From Alkaliphilus serpentinus (GTDB lineage Bacteria > Bacillota > Clostridia > Peptostreptococcales > Natronincolaceae), in contig NZ_WBZB01000036.1 in NCBI RefSeq assembly GCF_009017255.1, forward strand, positions 1 through 54,210: 54,210 nt of DNA. Reading direction: 5' to 3'. Below, one piece after another: positions 17,070-25,905 of the stretch; the stretch's first letter is position 1; each line of letters opens with the position of its first letter. A program made the position numbers and the translations under genes. The notes under the pieces were generated by a model. The model was not told where the DNA came from. It did not search any database and worked only from the letters and a program-made list of their open reading frames with translations.

Positions 17070-18326
17070 ATGAATTCTATCGACATTAATAATTTAACAT
17101 TTAAATATGGTGAGACAGCAATTGTAGATAGATTATCCCTGAATATTAGAGAAGGCTCCTTTATAAGCATAATTGGCCCCAATGGTTCTGGTAAATCCAC
17201 ACTGTTAAAGATCATTGCAAAAAATCTACTACCTCAAGAGGGGGTAGTTCTGATTAATGGTAAAGAAGTATCCAGATACAAAGCCAAGGATTTAGCTAAG
17301 GAAATAGGAGTGGTACCCCAGGATACATTAGTATCCTATGATTTTTCAGTTGAGGATATCGTTTTAATGGGTAGATACCCCCATTTAGGAAAATTTCAAC
17401 AAAATAGCCTTAGGGATATGGAAATAGCAAAGGAGGCTATGATTAAAACCAATACTTGGCACCTTAGGGAAAGGAATATAAATGAAATCAGTGGGGGAGA
17501 AAGACAACGGGTGATTATTGCAAAGGCAATTGTACAGGAACCCCGAATCATCCTTTTAGATGAACCCACCTCCTCTTTAGATATACATCATCAATTAGAG
17601 GTCTTAGAATTACTAAAGAATCTTAATAATAAACTAGGAGTTACAATCGTTGCTGTCCTCCATGACATGAATCTGGCAGCAAGATATAGTAATGAAATAA
17701 TCCTATTAAACAGGGGTATGCTAATAGCATCTGGTAAAACTCAAGAGGTTTTAACGGTTGATCATTTAAAAAGAGCATATGAAATGGACATGATTATTGA
17801 AACAAATATTTACACAGGAACTCTACAAGTACATCCTATAGCTATAAAGAATAGAGCTAAGAAGAACAAGTCCTTAAGGATTCATATTGTTTGTGGAGGT
17901 GGCAGCGGAAAGGAATTAATTCAGGCTCTCTATGATGGAGGCTACAAGCTTTCAGTTGGAGTTGTAAATGAAGGGGATAGCGATTGGCACATTGCCAAGC
18001 TTTATGATATTGAAGTTGTTGAAGAAGTTCCTTTTTCAGAAATAAGCCCTTCAAGCTTAGAAAAAGCAAAGCTATTGGCAGATGCTGCTGACTTAATTAT
18101 CATGACGGACATTCCTATAGGTTGGGGCAATATCAAAAACCTTGAAATCCTTAGGGAGCAATTGCAAGATGGTAAGACAGTTTACTATTTCAAATATCCT
18201 CAAGATAAAAAGTATGACTATACTGGGGGAAATGGTTTAGAGGTTTTAAAAAATCTTAAAGATATGGGATTAAAAGGGGTAGATGGTATTGAAAAGTTCT
18301 TAGAATTACTAAATAAAAGAGGATGA
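17070..18326 (+). CDS. btuD: Cobalamin ABC transporter ATPase with extra C-terminal domain
   Basis: ATPase of the BtuFCD importer. Residues 1 to about 255 form the ABC domain: Walker A GPNGSGKST, signature ISGGERQR, Walker B RIILLDEP, then LHDMNLAARYSNEIILLNRG. Residues about 268-418 form an additional alpha/beta domain that begins RIHIVCGGGSGKELIQALYDGG. It contains a Gly-rich loop after a beta strand and reads as a Rossmann-like module of unknown role. Plain BtuD proteins end near 255-270 residues, so this is a fusion. ATG 17070 follows AGAAGGAATGGTTATAA. A terminator follows shortly after the stop. Confidence 0.88.
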   Translation: MNSIDINNLTFKYGETAIVDRLSLNIREGSFISIIGPNGSGKSTLLKIIAKNLLPQEGVVLINGKEVSRYKAKDLAKEIGVVPQDTLVSYDFSVEDIVLMGRYPHLGKFQQNSLRDMEIAKEAMIKTNTWHLRERNINEISGGERQRVIIAKAIVQEPRIILLDEPTSSLDIHHQLEVLELLKNLNNKLGVTIVAVLHDMNLAARYSNEIILLNRGMLIASGKTQEVLTVDHLKRAYEMDMIIETNIYTGTLQVHPIAIKNRAKKNKSLRIHIVCGGGSGKELIQALYDGGYKLSVGVVNEGDSDWHIAKLYDIEVVEEVPFSEISPSSLEKAKLLADAADLIIMTDIPIGWGNIKNLEILREQLQDGKTVYYFKYPQDKKYDYTGGNGLEVLKNLKDMGLKGVDGIEKFLELLNKRG

Positions 18327-18340
18327 AAATTTCATACAAA

Positions 18341-18375
18341 AAAGAAAAACCCATTGTTTTAGGAGGGGTTTTTTG
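18341..18375. terminator. Terminator between btuD and the convergent Fur-family gene
   Basis: AAAAACCC and GGGGTTTTTT flank ATTGTTTTAGGA. The A-rich and T-rich sides allow termination in both directions between btuD and the minus-strand regulator. Confidence 0.65.
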
Positions 18376-18781
18376 CAGTACAGCTTGGACATTGACCATA
18401 AAAGCATAGCTGTTGCTTTGAAATTTTGTAGTTGGATATTTCTTCAACGGTATTGGCAAGATCTTTAAAATACTCATCTGACAAATCCTCTACCTTATTA
18501 CAAGTAGTACATATTATGTGGGGATGTGGGTAAGGATTCGGATCATACCTAAAGCTATTTTCACCAACATTTATAACCTGAATTAAATTCAATTCTGAAA
18601 ACAATTCTAAGGATTTGTAGATGGTTGCCAAACTTATGGATGGGTATGCAGGCTCTAAAAGTTTGAAAATTGCTTCTGCATTCGGATGATCTTTACTGAG
18701 CTTTAATGTATTGTATACAGCAAGTCTTTGTGGTGTCACCTTGCAGCAGCTAGCCTTTAATGTTTTTACTAGGGTCTCCAT
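18359..18781 (-). CDS. Fur/PerR-family metalloregulator
   Basis: 140-residue ferric-uptake-regulator family repressor. The N-terminal winged helix (VTPQRLAVYNTLKLSKDHPNAEAIFKLL..SLATIYKSLELF) is followed by a dimerisation/metal domain with PHPHIICTTCNKVEDL and CPSC, the two CxxC pairs of the structural zinc site. The family includes Fur, PerR and Zur; the sequence resembles PerR-type members of clostridia, but the sensing residues cannot be assigned securely. ATG 18781 is chosen because GGGGGTATTT lies directly upstream; a TTG 15 bases earlier is less likely. Divergent from the HAD phosphatase gene. Confidence 0.85.
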   Translation of the reverse strand: METLVKTLKASCCKVTPQRLAVYNTLKLSKDHPNAEAIFKLLEPAYPSISLATIYKSLELFSELNLIQVINVGENSFRYDPNPYPHPHIICTTCNKVEDLSDEYFKDLANTVEEISNYKISKQQLCFYGQCPSCTAKNPS

Positions 18782-18902
18782 GGTAAATACCCCCAATTAA
18801 ATTATTTATTCCATATCATATTAATTATATAGAAGTGTTAATAATTTGTCAATAAAAATCAGAATTATAGCAATATATGAAAAAAAAAAGAGGAGAGGGA
18901 AT

Positions 18903-19742
18903 ATGAATTTTAAGTTGATTGTGGTTGATATGGATGGCACATTATTAGATAGATATGGTGAAGTGAGTAATGAAAATAAAAGAGCTCTTAAAGATGCAAA
19001 AGACGCTGGAGTAGAGGTTGCCATTGCAACGGGGAGGATTTTTACATCAGCCAGATTTTATGCAAAGCTACTAGAAACTAATACTCCTATTATCGCCTGT
19101 AATGGAGCCCTAATTAGGAATTACCATAGCAACGAAGTTATTCATATTAACAATTTAAATCATCAAGATGCTTTTAAAATAATGGAGATCTGTAGAAATA
19201 ATCAGCTTTACTATCACTTCTATGATCAAGATAAATTGTATGTTGATGGTGATAAGGTTGACTATCTAAAGGGATATTATTGGAAGGATAGGGGGAGGGT
19301 CAGTGATGCAGTACATATTATGGAGGTTCCTGATACCTTATCCTTTGTAGATAAGACCAAACCAGAAATATTAAAATTTGTAATGGTGGATGAAGACAAA
19401 GAAAAGCTAGCGGCAGTAAGACTTAAATTCAAAGAGGTATCTACAGTGGATGTAGATAAATCTTGGTATAATAACCTGGAAGTAATGAACAAGGGGGTTT
19501 CAAAGGGAAGAGCCATTGCTTCCTTATCAAGATTATTAGGGGTTAATAAGGAGGAAATAATCGCCTTTGGTGATAACTTTAATGATCTGTCGATGAAGAA
19601 TTATGTGAAGACCTTTGTGGCAATGGCCAATGGGGAAGAGGAGGTAAAAGCCCAGGCTCATTATATTACGGATAGTAATGATGAGAGTGGGGTAGCTAAA
19701 GGAATTGATAAATTCATCTTTGGAAGAAATATATTGTTATGA
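18903..19742 (+). CDS. Cof-type HAD-superfamily phosphatase
   Basis: 280-residue type IIB HAD hydrolase. Motif I is VVDMDGTLLDRYG at residues 7-19, motif II lies in the AIATGRIFTSA region, motif III is a downstream lysine (KGVSKGRA), and motif IV is FGDNFNDLSM. The C2 cap between motifs II and III is the Cof/YbiV type, which dephosphorylates sugar phosphates or flavin cofactors. The particular substrate is unknown. ATG 18903 is chosen because GAGGAGAGGGA precedes it; an upstream frame extension has no such site. Confidence 0.88.
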   Translation: MNFKLIVVDMDGTLLDRYGEVSNENKRALKDAKDAGVEVAIATGRIFTSARFYAKLLETNTPIIACNGALIRNYHSNEVIHINNLNHQDAFKIMEICRNNQLYYHFYDQDKLYVDGDKVDYLKGYYWKDRGRVSDAVHIMEVPDTLSFVDKTKPEILKFVMVDEDKEKLAAVRLKFKEVSTVDVDKSWYNNLEVMNKGVSKGRAIASLSRLLGVNKEEIIAFGDNFNDLSMKNYVKTFVAMANGEEEVKAQAHYITDSNDESGVAKGIDKFIFGRNILL

Positions 19743-19797
19743 TTCTAAGTATTATTCCCTTATTGTTTTGGAAAACTAATGCAGAGGAGGGAATAAT

Positions 19798-20736
19798 ATG
19801 AGAAATAGAAGAGTAATAGAGCCATTGGTTTCAATCGCAAGAAGTGGTATAGAAGAGAGATCTCTAGTGGATGCTTTAAATCTATTACCAATGAACAGAC
19901 TTATAAGAGATGGAGACACTGTAGTAATTACCCCCAATTGGGTAAAGGCTATGGCACCCAATACTGCTACTGTTGTAGGGCCTAAAACCTTAAAGGAGTT
20001 AATTACTTTTGTTAAGGGTAAAAATCCCAAAAGGATTGTCATCGCCTGTGGTTCAGGAGGGGATGATACCTTAAAGGTCTTTAGAGAAATAGGCTATGAA
20101 AGGGTAATCACTTCAGAAGGTGTGGATTTTATTGATTTAAATTATGGACCCTATACAGATTTAAATCTAGATCATTCCATTATAAAAACCACCAAGGTCA
20201 ATGGTATTATAAAGGAGGCAGATGTCTTAATAAGCTTCAGTCAATTAAAGGTTCATGAGGAGGCTACCATAAGTGGAACCATTAAAAATGTAGCTTTAAG
20301 TTGGCCGCCAGCAGAAATTCATGGATTTCCCAAGAAAAAACTGGGAATTCATGAGGACCTACATGGCTTTATTGTTGCCATGACGAAGAAAGTACCCATC
20401 GATTTAGCCATTCTTAGTGTAGATAAGGCTATGATAGGCACAGGGCCCTCTGATGGAAAGGCAATCAATACTGAAGGCTTGGTAATCGCTTCTACAGATG
20501 CTATTGCAGCTGATGCTATAGGAGGACGTCTCTTAGGATTTTTACCACAGGCGATATCTTATCTATATGCACTATATAGAGAAGGGATTGGTGAAGCCGA
20601 TCCAAGAAAAATGAAGATGACAGGCCTTACGTTAGAGGAGGCTGAAAGGATATTTTCTATGGCTGCCTATGGTCAGGAGGTTCTATTGGATAAAAATAAT
20701 AACATTAAGGACTTGCATGGAACATTACCTAATTAA
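19798..20736 (+). CDS. DUF362 domain-containing protein
   Basis: 312 residues matching the DUF362 family layout: an N-terminal segment with DGDTVVITPNWVKAMAPNTATVVGPKTLKELITF, a middle KEADVLISFSQLKVHEEATISGTIKNVAL, and a C-terminal DAIAADAIGGRLLGF. Many DUF362 proteins carry an iron-sulfur domain; none of the required cysteine clusters is visible here. The function is not established. ATG 19798 follows GAGGAGGGAATAAT, 55 bases after the HAD gene, so co-transcription is possible. Confidence 0.75.
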   Translation: MRNRRVIEPLVSIARSGIEERSLVDALNLLPMNRLIRDGDTVVITPNWVKAMAPNTATVVGPKTLKELITFVKGKNPKRIVIACGSGGDDTLKVFREIGYERVITSEGVDFIDLNYGPYTDLNLDHSIIKTTKVNGIIKEADVLISFSQLKVHEEATISGTIKNVALSWPPAEIHGFPKKKLGIHEDLHGFIVAMTKKVPIDLAILSVDKAMIGTGPSDGKAINTEGLVIASTDAIAADAIGGRLLGFLPQAISYLYALYREGIGEADPRKMKMTGLTLEEAERIFSMAAYGQEVLLDKNNNIKDLHGTLPN

Positions 20737-20737
20737 A

Positions 20738-20785
20738 AGTGAAAAGTGCAAAGTGAAAAATGAAAAATGAAAAATAAAAATGAAA
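20738..20785 (+). repeat. Imperfect tandem GTGAAAA/ATGAAAA repeat
   Basis: After the DUF362 stop codon, seven-base units (GTGAAAA, GTGCAAA, ATGAAAA and variants) run for about 45 bases up to the shared terminator. Similar tracts occur near 16740, 17015, 48455, 52995 and 53060. Confidence 0.6.
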
Positions 20786-20792
20786 TCATAAA

Positions 20793-20828
20793 AGCAATCC
20801 CTGAAAATGACTTTTCAGGGATTATTTT
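20793..20828. terminator. Bidirectional terminator between DUF362 and degV genes
   Basis: AATCCCTGAAAA and TTTTCAGGGATT form a 12-bp stem with a TGAC loop, followed by ATTTTTAT. It is shared by the converging DUF362 and DegV genes. Confidence 0.8.
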
Positions 20829-21672
20829 TATTTAAGTACATGATTCCTACGGTTTTTGGTCCACAATGGCTTGATATAACACATCCTGCTGTTGTAAATA
20901 TCAGGGTAGCATCAGGAAATAAGGTCTCTAGCTCAGCTTTAACGTAGGTGGCTTCTTCCAGGCCCTCAGATTGGGCTATGATGATATAATCTGTATCTAC
21001 AGGATCCTCATCTGTTTTAATTAGTTCAATCAAAGCATTTAAGGATTTTTCAATTTTTCCCCTTGTTTTGTGACCTAAAATCATCTTTCCATCCACAACC
21101 TGCACAATAGGTCTAATTTTTAGCATTCCACCTACAAAACTTTGAAGAGATGTACATCTCCCCCCCTTATGTAAATACTCTAGTGTGTTAATGACAAAGG
21201 CCGTTTTTACCTTGGGGACTAGCTCTTGTATCTTAGCCGCCATATCTTGAAGCTTTATGCCCTCCTTGGCCATTGATGCTGCCTTTAAGACTAAAAGTCC
21301 TATTCCGGCAGAAAGATTAAAGGAATCGATGATTTTTATTCTGCCCTCAGGAAATTCATTTGCAGCGATCTTTGCATTCTGTATTGTTGAGGAGAGCTTA
21401 GAGGATAGACCAATATATAATATATCTCTACCTTCATCAATAAAGGGTTTAAAGACATTATGAAAATCTGCAGGTGATGGGGCAGCTGTTTTAGGTAGCA
21501 TGCCTTCTGACTCAACCTTTTCATATAATTCAGTAGTTATCATATCTATACCATCCCGAAAAACCTCTTCATTAAAGGTTACATATAAAGGGATAATTGA
21601 TATATCTAATTCCTTTATTATTTCAATAGGAAGATCAGCCGTACTGTCTGTAATAATTTTAACCTCTGTCAT
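20815..21672 (-). CDS. DegV family fatty-acid-binding protein
   Basis: 285 residues with the DegV signature at the start (VKIITDSTADLPIEIIKELDISIIPLYVTFNEEVFRDG). Lipid-pocket motifs follow: SSKLSSTIQNA, VINTLEYLHKGGR and HCGPKTVGIMY. DegV (FakB) proteins bind single fatty acids, and in firmicutes they hand them to the FakA kinase; no fakA is in the window. A paralogue lies at 51203-52045. ATG 21672 follows AAAGGGGGAATACAA. The N-terminal tail overlaps a terminator shared with the convergent DUF362 gene. Confidence 0.88.
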   Translation of the reverse strand: MTEVKIITDSTADLPIEIIKELDISIIPLYVTFNEEVFRDGIDMITTELYEKVESEGMLPKTAAPSPADFHNVFKPFIDEGRDILYIGLSSKLSSTIQNAKIAANEFPEGRIKIIDSFNLSAGIGLLVLKAASMAKEGIKLQDMAAKIQELVPKVKTAFVINTLEYLHKGGRCTSLQSFVGGMLKIRPIVQVVDGKMILGHKTRGKIEKSLNALIELIKTDEDPVDTDYIIIAQSEGLEEATYVKAELETLFPDATLIFTTAGCVISSHCGPKTVGIMYLNKNNP

Positions 21673-21760
21673 TTGTATTCCCCCTTTGAAAGTCTACTTA
21701 TAATATTTATATTACTAAAAAAAATCATAATTTTAAAGTTTTTGTTTATTTAATTTGTGA

Positions 21761-22024
21761 TCCTTTTATAATAATACAGCCCATGGGGATAATAAATTTG
21801 ATAAATATAAGCATTTGTTAGAGGAACATATTGAAAAAACAATGAAGCATATAGATAGCATTGGAGAAAGAGTTGCCCGATTAGGAGGGGTGCCAACGGC
21901 CCATCCTATTACCCAGCATACCCTTTCCTATGTAAAGCATGAAGTAGAAGGACGCTATTCGATGAGGGACTTTATTAGGAATGATCTAGAACATGAGCAG
22001 ATACTAGGTTTTTTATATCTATAA
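21761..22024 (+). pseudogene. Remnant of a ferritin/Dps-like protein
   Basis: An open stretch with no credible start reads FYNNTAHGDNKFDKYKHLLE, EHIEKTMKHIDSIGERV, ARLGGVPTAHP and RNDLEHEQ, then ends in ILGFLYL and a stop. The helix pattern with spaced His/Glu (EEHIEKTMKH, GERVARLGGVP, LEHEQ) resembles diiron four-helix proteins of the bacterioferritin/Dps type. A TGA lies just upstream in frame and the last helices are missing, so both ends look lost. The family assignment comes from pattern only. Confidence 0.45.
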
Positions 22025-22091
22025 TTTGAATTTACCAATAACTTATTTTAATATAAAATACATATATAAAGTAACTTAGAGGGGGATAGCT

Positions 22092-22589
22092 ATGGATTTA
22101 AGAATTGTCAGAAGGGCAGAGTTAAAGGACGTACCTACCATTACCCAAATATATAATCAGGGAATTCAATCGGGGATAGCTACCTTGGAAACTAGGCTAA
22201 GGCAACCACAGGAAATGGTAGAATGGCTTGTATCCAGAGGAGAAAGATTTAAGGTTTTGGTTGCTGAAGAAGGTGATGAGATTGTAGGCTGGGCTTCATT
22301 AAATGCTTTTAAATCTAGAAAAGCCTATGATGGAGTTGCTGACCTATCTATCTATATAAGGGGAGACATGCAGGGTAAGGGTGTTGGCAAAAGAATATTG
22401 CAGGAGCTCTGTAGAATAGCAAAGGAAGAAAACTTCCATAAGCTAGCCCTTGTTACCTTTAGAGAGAATTCAGCAGCAAGGGCCCTCTATGCATCTGCTG
22501 GCTTTAGAGAGGTTGGCATTTATGAAAAACAGGGAAGAGTTAATGATCAATGGATTGACCTTACCATTATGGAAAAATTGTTGATATAG
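22092..22589 (+). CDS. GNAT family N-acetyltransferase
   Basis: 165-residue acetyltransferase resembling the phosphinothricin/methionine sulfone acetyltransferase group. It has RRAELKDVPTITQIYNQGIQ at the N-terminus, VVGWASLNAF-like strand residues, YIRGDMQGKGVGKRILQEL as the acetyl-CoA pyrophosphate loop, and FRENSAARALYASAGFREVG. The substrate is probably an amino acid or amine analogue but is not determined by the sequence. ATG 22092 follows AGAGGGGGATAG. It is a single gene with its own terminator. Confidence 0.85.
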   Translation: MDLRIVRRAELKDVPTITQIYNQGIQSGIATLETRLRQPQEMVEWLVSRGERFKVLVAEEGDEIVGWASLNAFKSRKAYDGVADLSIYIRGDMQGKGVGKRILQELCRIAKEENFHKLALVTFRENSAARALYASAGFREVGIYEKQGRVNDQWIDLTIMEKLLI

Positions 22590-22598
22590 ACTTTATAT

Positions 22599-22634
22599 TC
22601 AAAAACCCCATAGCTTTAAGCTATGGGGTTTTGA
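22599..22634 (+). terminator. Terminator after the GNAT gene
   Basis: AAAACCCCATAGC and GCTATGGGGTTTT form a 13-bp stem with a TTTAA loop; the T-rich 3' arm ends TTTTG. Confidence 0.85.
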
Positions 22635-22753
22635 ATAGCTATTATATACATCTATGGAAGAATAACCTAATATTGAAATATTCAATTACTCTCTTTGTTA
22701 AATTTTTAATATAATACATTTGTACTTATTATTATATTAAAGGGGGAAAAAAG

Positions 22754-23866
22754 ATGAACAGTAGTAAAGGTAAGATGATTGCCACCGGAGGGATCATCGG
22801 CTTAATCAGCGCAATATTGGTTAGGTTTGGAAATCCGGTAAACATGGGGGTTTGTGTTGCTTGCTTTTTTAGGGATATAGCGGGAGGATTGGGATTACAT
22901 AGGGCAGCTGTTGTTCAATATTTGAGACCAGAAATTTCGGGCTTTATTTTAGGTTCCTTTGGTATGGCTAAACTAAAGGGAGATTATAAGGCAAGGGGCG
23001 GTTCTTCACCAGTTATCAGGTTTATATTAGGTTTTTTTCTAATGGTGGGGGCTTTGGTTTTTTTAGGATGTCCCTTAAGAATGATTCTAAGGCTTGCTAA
23101 TGGCGATTTAAATGCTGTTACGGGACTAGTAGGATACGTTGTAGGAATATACATTGGTATTCAGTTTTTGAAGATGGGCTTTACCTTAGGAAAAAGCACC
23201 TCAGCACCACAGGCGGCTGGGTATACTATGCCAATACTAGCTGTTGCCATAATAGTCTTATTACTAGCTGCCCCTACCTTTATTTTCTTTAGCGAAAGTG
23301 GACCAGGATCTATGGCAGCACCATGGCTCCTTTCATTAGGAGCAGGCCTATTAATTGGTGGATTATTACAAAGAACCAGGCTTTGTACAGCTGGAGGCTT
23401 TAGAGATGCAATTTTAATTAAAGACTTTCATTATATGTTTGGTTTAATTGGAATTTTCGCCTTTGCATTATTAGGAAATTTGATTTTTAACTTCGAAGCC
23501 TTTAAAATAGGTTTTGTTGGGCAGCCGATAGCCCATAATGCACATCTATGGAACTTTCTTGGTATGGCATTGGCAGGTATTACTGCTGTATTATTAGGTG
23601 GCTGTCCTCTTAGACAAACCATATTAGCTGGTGAAGGAGATACAGATGCAGTAATTACTATCTTTGGACTTATGGCTGGTGCAGCCTTTGCCCACAACTT
23701 CGGTTTGGCAGCAAGCCCTCAGGGTGTAGGATTAAACGGAAAAATTGCTGTAATGGTGGGTTTTGTAGTCGTAATAGCTATCGGCTTCAGTGTAGTTGCC
23801 AGTGTTAAAAAAGAGAGAGCTTCAAGATTAATGAAAGATCAAGGAGGTGCTGTAAATGTCGGATAA
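22754..23866 (+). CDS. yedE: YedE family putative selenium transporter
   Basis: 370-residue membrane protein of the YeeE/YedE (sulfur transport DUF395) superfamily with about ten helices. Two internal repeats carry the Cys motifs: VCVACFFRDIAGG with GCPLRMILRLANGD in the first half, and RTRLCTAGGFRDA with GGCPLRQTILAGEGD in the second. Members next to TusA-like and DUF3343 genes are regarded as selenium (or thiosulfate) importers. The next two genes overlap or nearly abut it, giving that set. ATG 22754 follows AAGGGGGAAAAAAG. Confidence 0.85.
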   Translation: MNSSKGKMIATGGIIGLISAILVRFGNPVNMGVCVACFFRDIAGGLGLHRAAVVQYLRPEISGFILGSFGMAKLKGDYKARGGSSPVIRFILGFFLMVGALVFLGCPLRMILRLANGDLNAVTGLVGYVVGIYIGIQFLKMGFTLGKSTSAPQAAGYTMPILAVAIIVLLLAAPTFIFFSESGPGSMAAPWLLSLGAGLLIGGLLQRTRLCTAGGFRDAILIKDFHYMFGLIGIFAFALLGNLIFNFEAFKIGFVGQPIAHNAHLWNFLGMALAGITAVLLGGCPLRQTILAGEGDTDAVITIFGLMAGAAFAHNFGLAASPQGVGLNGKIAVMVGFVVVIAIGFSVVASVKKERASRLMKDQGGAVNVG

Positions 23867-24071
23867 GATAATAGATGCTAGGGGTAGATCCTGCCCTGAA
23901 CCAGTTATAATGACAAAAAATGCCCTTGAGAATGTTGGAGATGGAACAGTTAAGGTTATGGTTGATGCTACGGTAGCAGTTGAGAATATAAAACGATTTG
24001 CAGTAAATAGTGGCTTTAATGTAAAAGTAAATGAAAATGAAGAAGATTTTATTCTTACAATAAGAAGATAG
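23856..24071 (+). CDS. TusA/YedF-like sulfurtransferase-fold protein
   Basis: 71-residue SirA/TusA-family protein. The conserved CPEP motif is at Cys13 within DARGRSCPEPVIMTKNAL, followed by the two-layer alpha/beta fold (VKVMVDATVAVENIKRFA..GFNVKVNENEEDFILTIRR). TusA proteins carry sulfur as persulfide; in this context the protein may carry selenium. It overlaps yedE by 11 bases. It corresponds to only the N-terminal domain of the longer clostridial YedF. Confidence 0.88.
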   Translation: MSDKIIDARGRSCPEPVIMTKNALENVGDGTVKVMVDATVAVENIKRFAVNSGFNVKVNENEEDFILTIRR

Positions 24072-24080
24072 GTGATTTAA

Positions 24081-24347
24081 TTGAAGGACTACTATTGCGT
24101 TATGACCTTTCATTCTACATATCATGCTCTAAATTTTGAAAAGGTTTTAATAGAGAAGGGTTATAAAATTAGACTTATGCCAATACCCCGGCAGGTTAGC
24201 TCCAGCTGCGGCACTGCTGCTGAATTTCCCTGCCAAGAGAAGGAAAAAATATTAGAGATATGTAAGGAAAATCATATTGAAATAGATAATGCCCATCTAA
24301 TAAATCATGAGAAGAAGCATTGGTTTACAGAATTGATGAAGGGTTAA
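24081..24347 (+). CDS. DUF3343 protein, putative Se/S carrier
   Basis: 88-residue protein that begins with YYCVMTFHSTYHALNFEKVL, then has a Cys-containing segment RQVSSSCGTAAEFPCQEKEK. That is the pattern of DUF3343 proteins found beside YedE/YedF. The cysteines at about 45 and 53 are candidates for carrying Se or S. The start is TTG 24081, with AGGTGATT upstream and nine bases from the previous stop. It is the last gene of the three-gene cluster before a strong terminator. Confidence 0.8.
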   Translation: MKDYYCVMTFHSTYHALNFEKVLIEKGYKIRLMPIPRQVSSSCGTAAEFPCQEKEKILEICKENHIEIDNAHLINHEKKHWFTELMKG

Positions 24348-24349
24348 AA

Positions 24350-24388
24350 AAATAAGGTCTCGTAATCCGAGACCTTATTTTTTATTTT
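24350..24388. terminator. Bidirectional terminator between the selenium cluster and tyrS
   Basis: AAAATAAGGTCTCG and CGAGACCTTATTTT form a long stem with a TAATC loop and a T-run. It lies between converging transcription units. Confidence 0.85.
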
Positions 24389-24431
24389 AAGCTTTATTTG
24401 TTTGTTATTCTTAACTCTTAATTCTACATTC

Positions 24432-25652
24432 TTATAAAAGCTCCACCCTATGATAGGTTTTCTTGCCCTTTTTAATCATTAACCCACCATCAATAAAGTG
24501 GTTTTCAGAGATGGTTAAGGCAATATCTGTTACCTTCTCATCATTTATGAATACTCCACCCTGCTGTACCAATCTTCTACCTTCGCCACGGGAGGGGGTT
24601 AAACCTGTTTTCATTAATAAATCTAAAACATCTATCCCTAGCACATCTCCCTTTGACAGCTCAGTGGTGGGAATAGAGCCTGCAATACCACCGGTTTTAA
24701 ATAATGCCTTAGCAGCCTCATCGGCTTTTTGTGCCTCCTCTTCACCATGGACAAGCTTGGTCACCTCGAAGGCTAACACTTCTTTGGCTCGATTAATTTC
24801 TGCACCTTCTAGAGCTCCTAGCCTTGTTACCTCTTCCATTGGTAGGAAGGTTAAAAGACTTAGACATTTTTCAACATCTCGATCATCTACATTTCTCCAG
24901 TATTGATAGAAGTCGAAGGGGGAGGTTTTTTCAGGATCTAACCAAATGGCCCCAGATTCTGTTTTTCCCATTTTATTCCCTTCACTGGTAGTTAGTAAGG
25001 TGAAGGTCATTCCATAGGCAGCTTCACCTTCAACCCTTCTAATGAGGTCTGCACCAGCTATAATATTAGACCATTGATCATCGCCGCCCAGCTGTAGCTT
25101 ACAACCATGCTTTCTATATAGCTGTAAGAAATCATAAGCCTGCATGATCATGTAATTAAACTCAAGAAAGGATAACCCTTTCTCCATTCTACTCTTAAAA
25201 CACTCAGCAGTAAGCATTCGATTAACAGAGAAATGTCTACCAATTTCCCTTAAAAAGGGAACATAGGTTAGGTTTAAAAGCCACTCTGCGTTATTCTCCA
25301 TAATTCCCTTGTCATCTGAGAATTCTAAAAATCTTCTGGTTTGATGAAGGAATCTTTCACCATTATGCTGGATTTCATCTGATGTAAGCATTTTTCTCAT
25401 ATCGGTTTTACCTGTTGGATCCCCAACCATGGCAGTTCCCCCACCAATTAAAAATATGGGCTTATGGCCTGCCCTTTGCAAGTGGGCCATTGCAATGACC
25501 TGAAGAAAGTGGCCTACATGAAGACTATCGGCAGTGGGGTCGAAGCCTATATAAAAGGTTACCTTCTCCTTAGCCAATAAATCTCTTATCTCGTCTTCGT
25601 GGGTAGCTTGCTGAATAAAGCCCCTTTCCTTTAAAATATCAAATACATTCAT
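24432..25652 (-). CDS. tyrS: Tyrosyl-tRNA synthetase
   Basis: Class I synthetase that charges tRNA-Tyr. The HIGH-type motif is HVGH at residues 45-48, the KMSKS-type motif KMGKT at 227-231, and the tyrosine-binding residues lie in [14 protein letters not shown] and [10 protein letters not shown]. An S4 RNA-binding domain closes the protein (about 340-406; [16 protein letters not shown]). The length of 406 residues is normal. ATG 25652 follows AGGAGGTTATCGAA. Expression should be controlled by the T-box leader upstream. Confidence 0.95.
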   Translation of the reverse strand: MNVFDILKERGFIQQATHEDEIRDLLAKEKVTFYIGFDPTADSLHVGHFLQVIAMAHLQRAGHKPIFLIGGGTAMVGDPTGKTDMRKMLTSDEIQHNGERFLHQTRRFLEFSDDKGIMENNAEWLLNLTYVPFLREIGRHFSVNRMLTAECFKSRMEKGLSFLEFNYMIMQAYDFLQLYRKHGCKLQLGGDDQWSNIIAGADLIRRVEGEAAYGMTFTLLTTSEGNKMGKTESGAIWLDPEKTSPFDFYQYWRNVDDRDVEKCLSLLTFLPMEEVTRLGALEGAEINRAKEVLAFEVTKLVHGEEEAQKADEAAKALFKTGGIAGSIPTTELSKGDVLGIDVLDLLMKTGLTPSRGEGRRLVQQGGVFINDEKVTDIALTISENHFIDGGLMIKKGKKTYHRVELL

Positions 25653-25679
25653 TTCGATAACCTCCTAATTTATTAAAAT

Positions 25680-25905
25680 ATAAAAGGGCCTTATCATCCA
25701 AAAGGACGAGAAGACCCGTGGTACCACCTTTTTTTACATGACTCGAAAAATCATGCCTCATACACTATAACGGGTGTCAACCGTGAAGCTTTGCTTCTAA
25801 GGCTCCAGAGGTGTAATTCATCCCTTCATGTTATTATAGGCTTTTCACCAACCCGCCTACTCTCTGAAAATAGAACCATGGGGACTACTAACTCCTTCAT
25901 AGCTT
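25680..25905 (-). promoter_or_regulatory. Tyrosine-specific T-box leader of tyrS
   Basis: On the minus strand, the AGAGAGTAGGCGGGTTGGTG stem I features appear first. A specifier loop GAATTACACC follows, with TAC (Tyr) at 25815-25813, then the T-box sequence GGTGGTACCACGGG (25728-25715). A terminator stem follows (25717-25686, 5' arm GGGTCTTCTCGTCC) and then TTTTATA. Uncharged tRNA-Tyr should stabilise the antiterminator and allow tyrS transcription. The specifier codon agrees with the downstream gene. Confidence 0.93.

Noticed and set aside
23805..24125. 106-residue minus-strand open frame across the yedE-TusA-DUF3343 junctions
   Set aside because: It is antisense to three well-supported overlapping genes, and its composition (FYFYIKATIY) is typical of a shadow frame.
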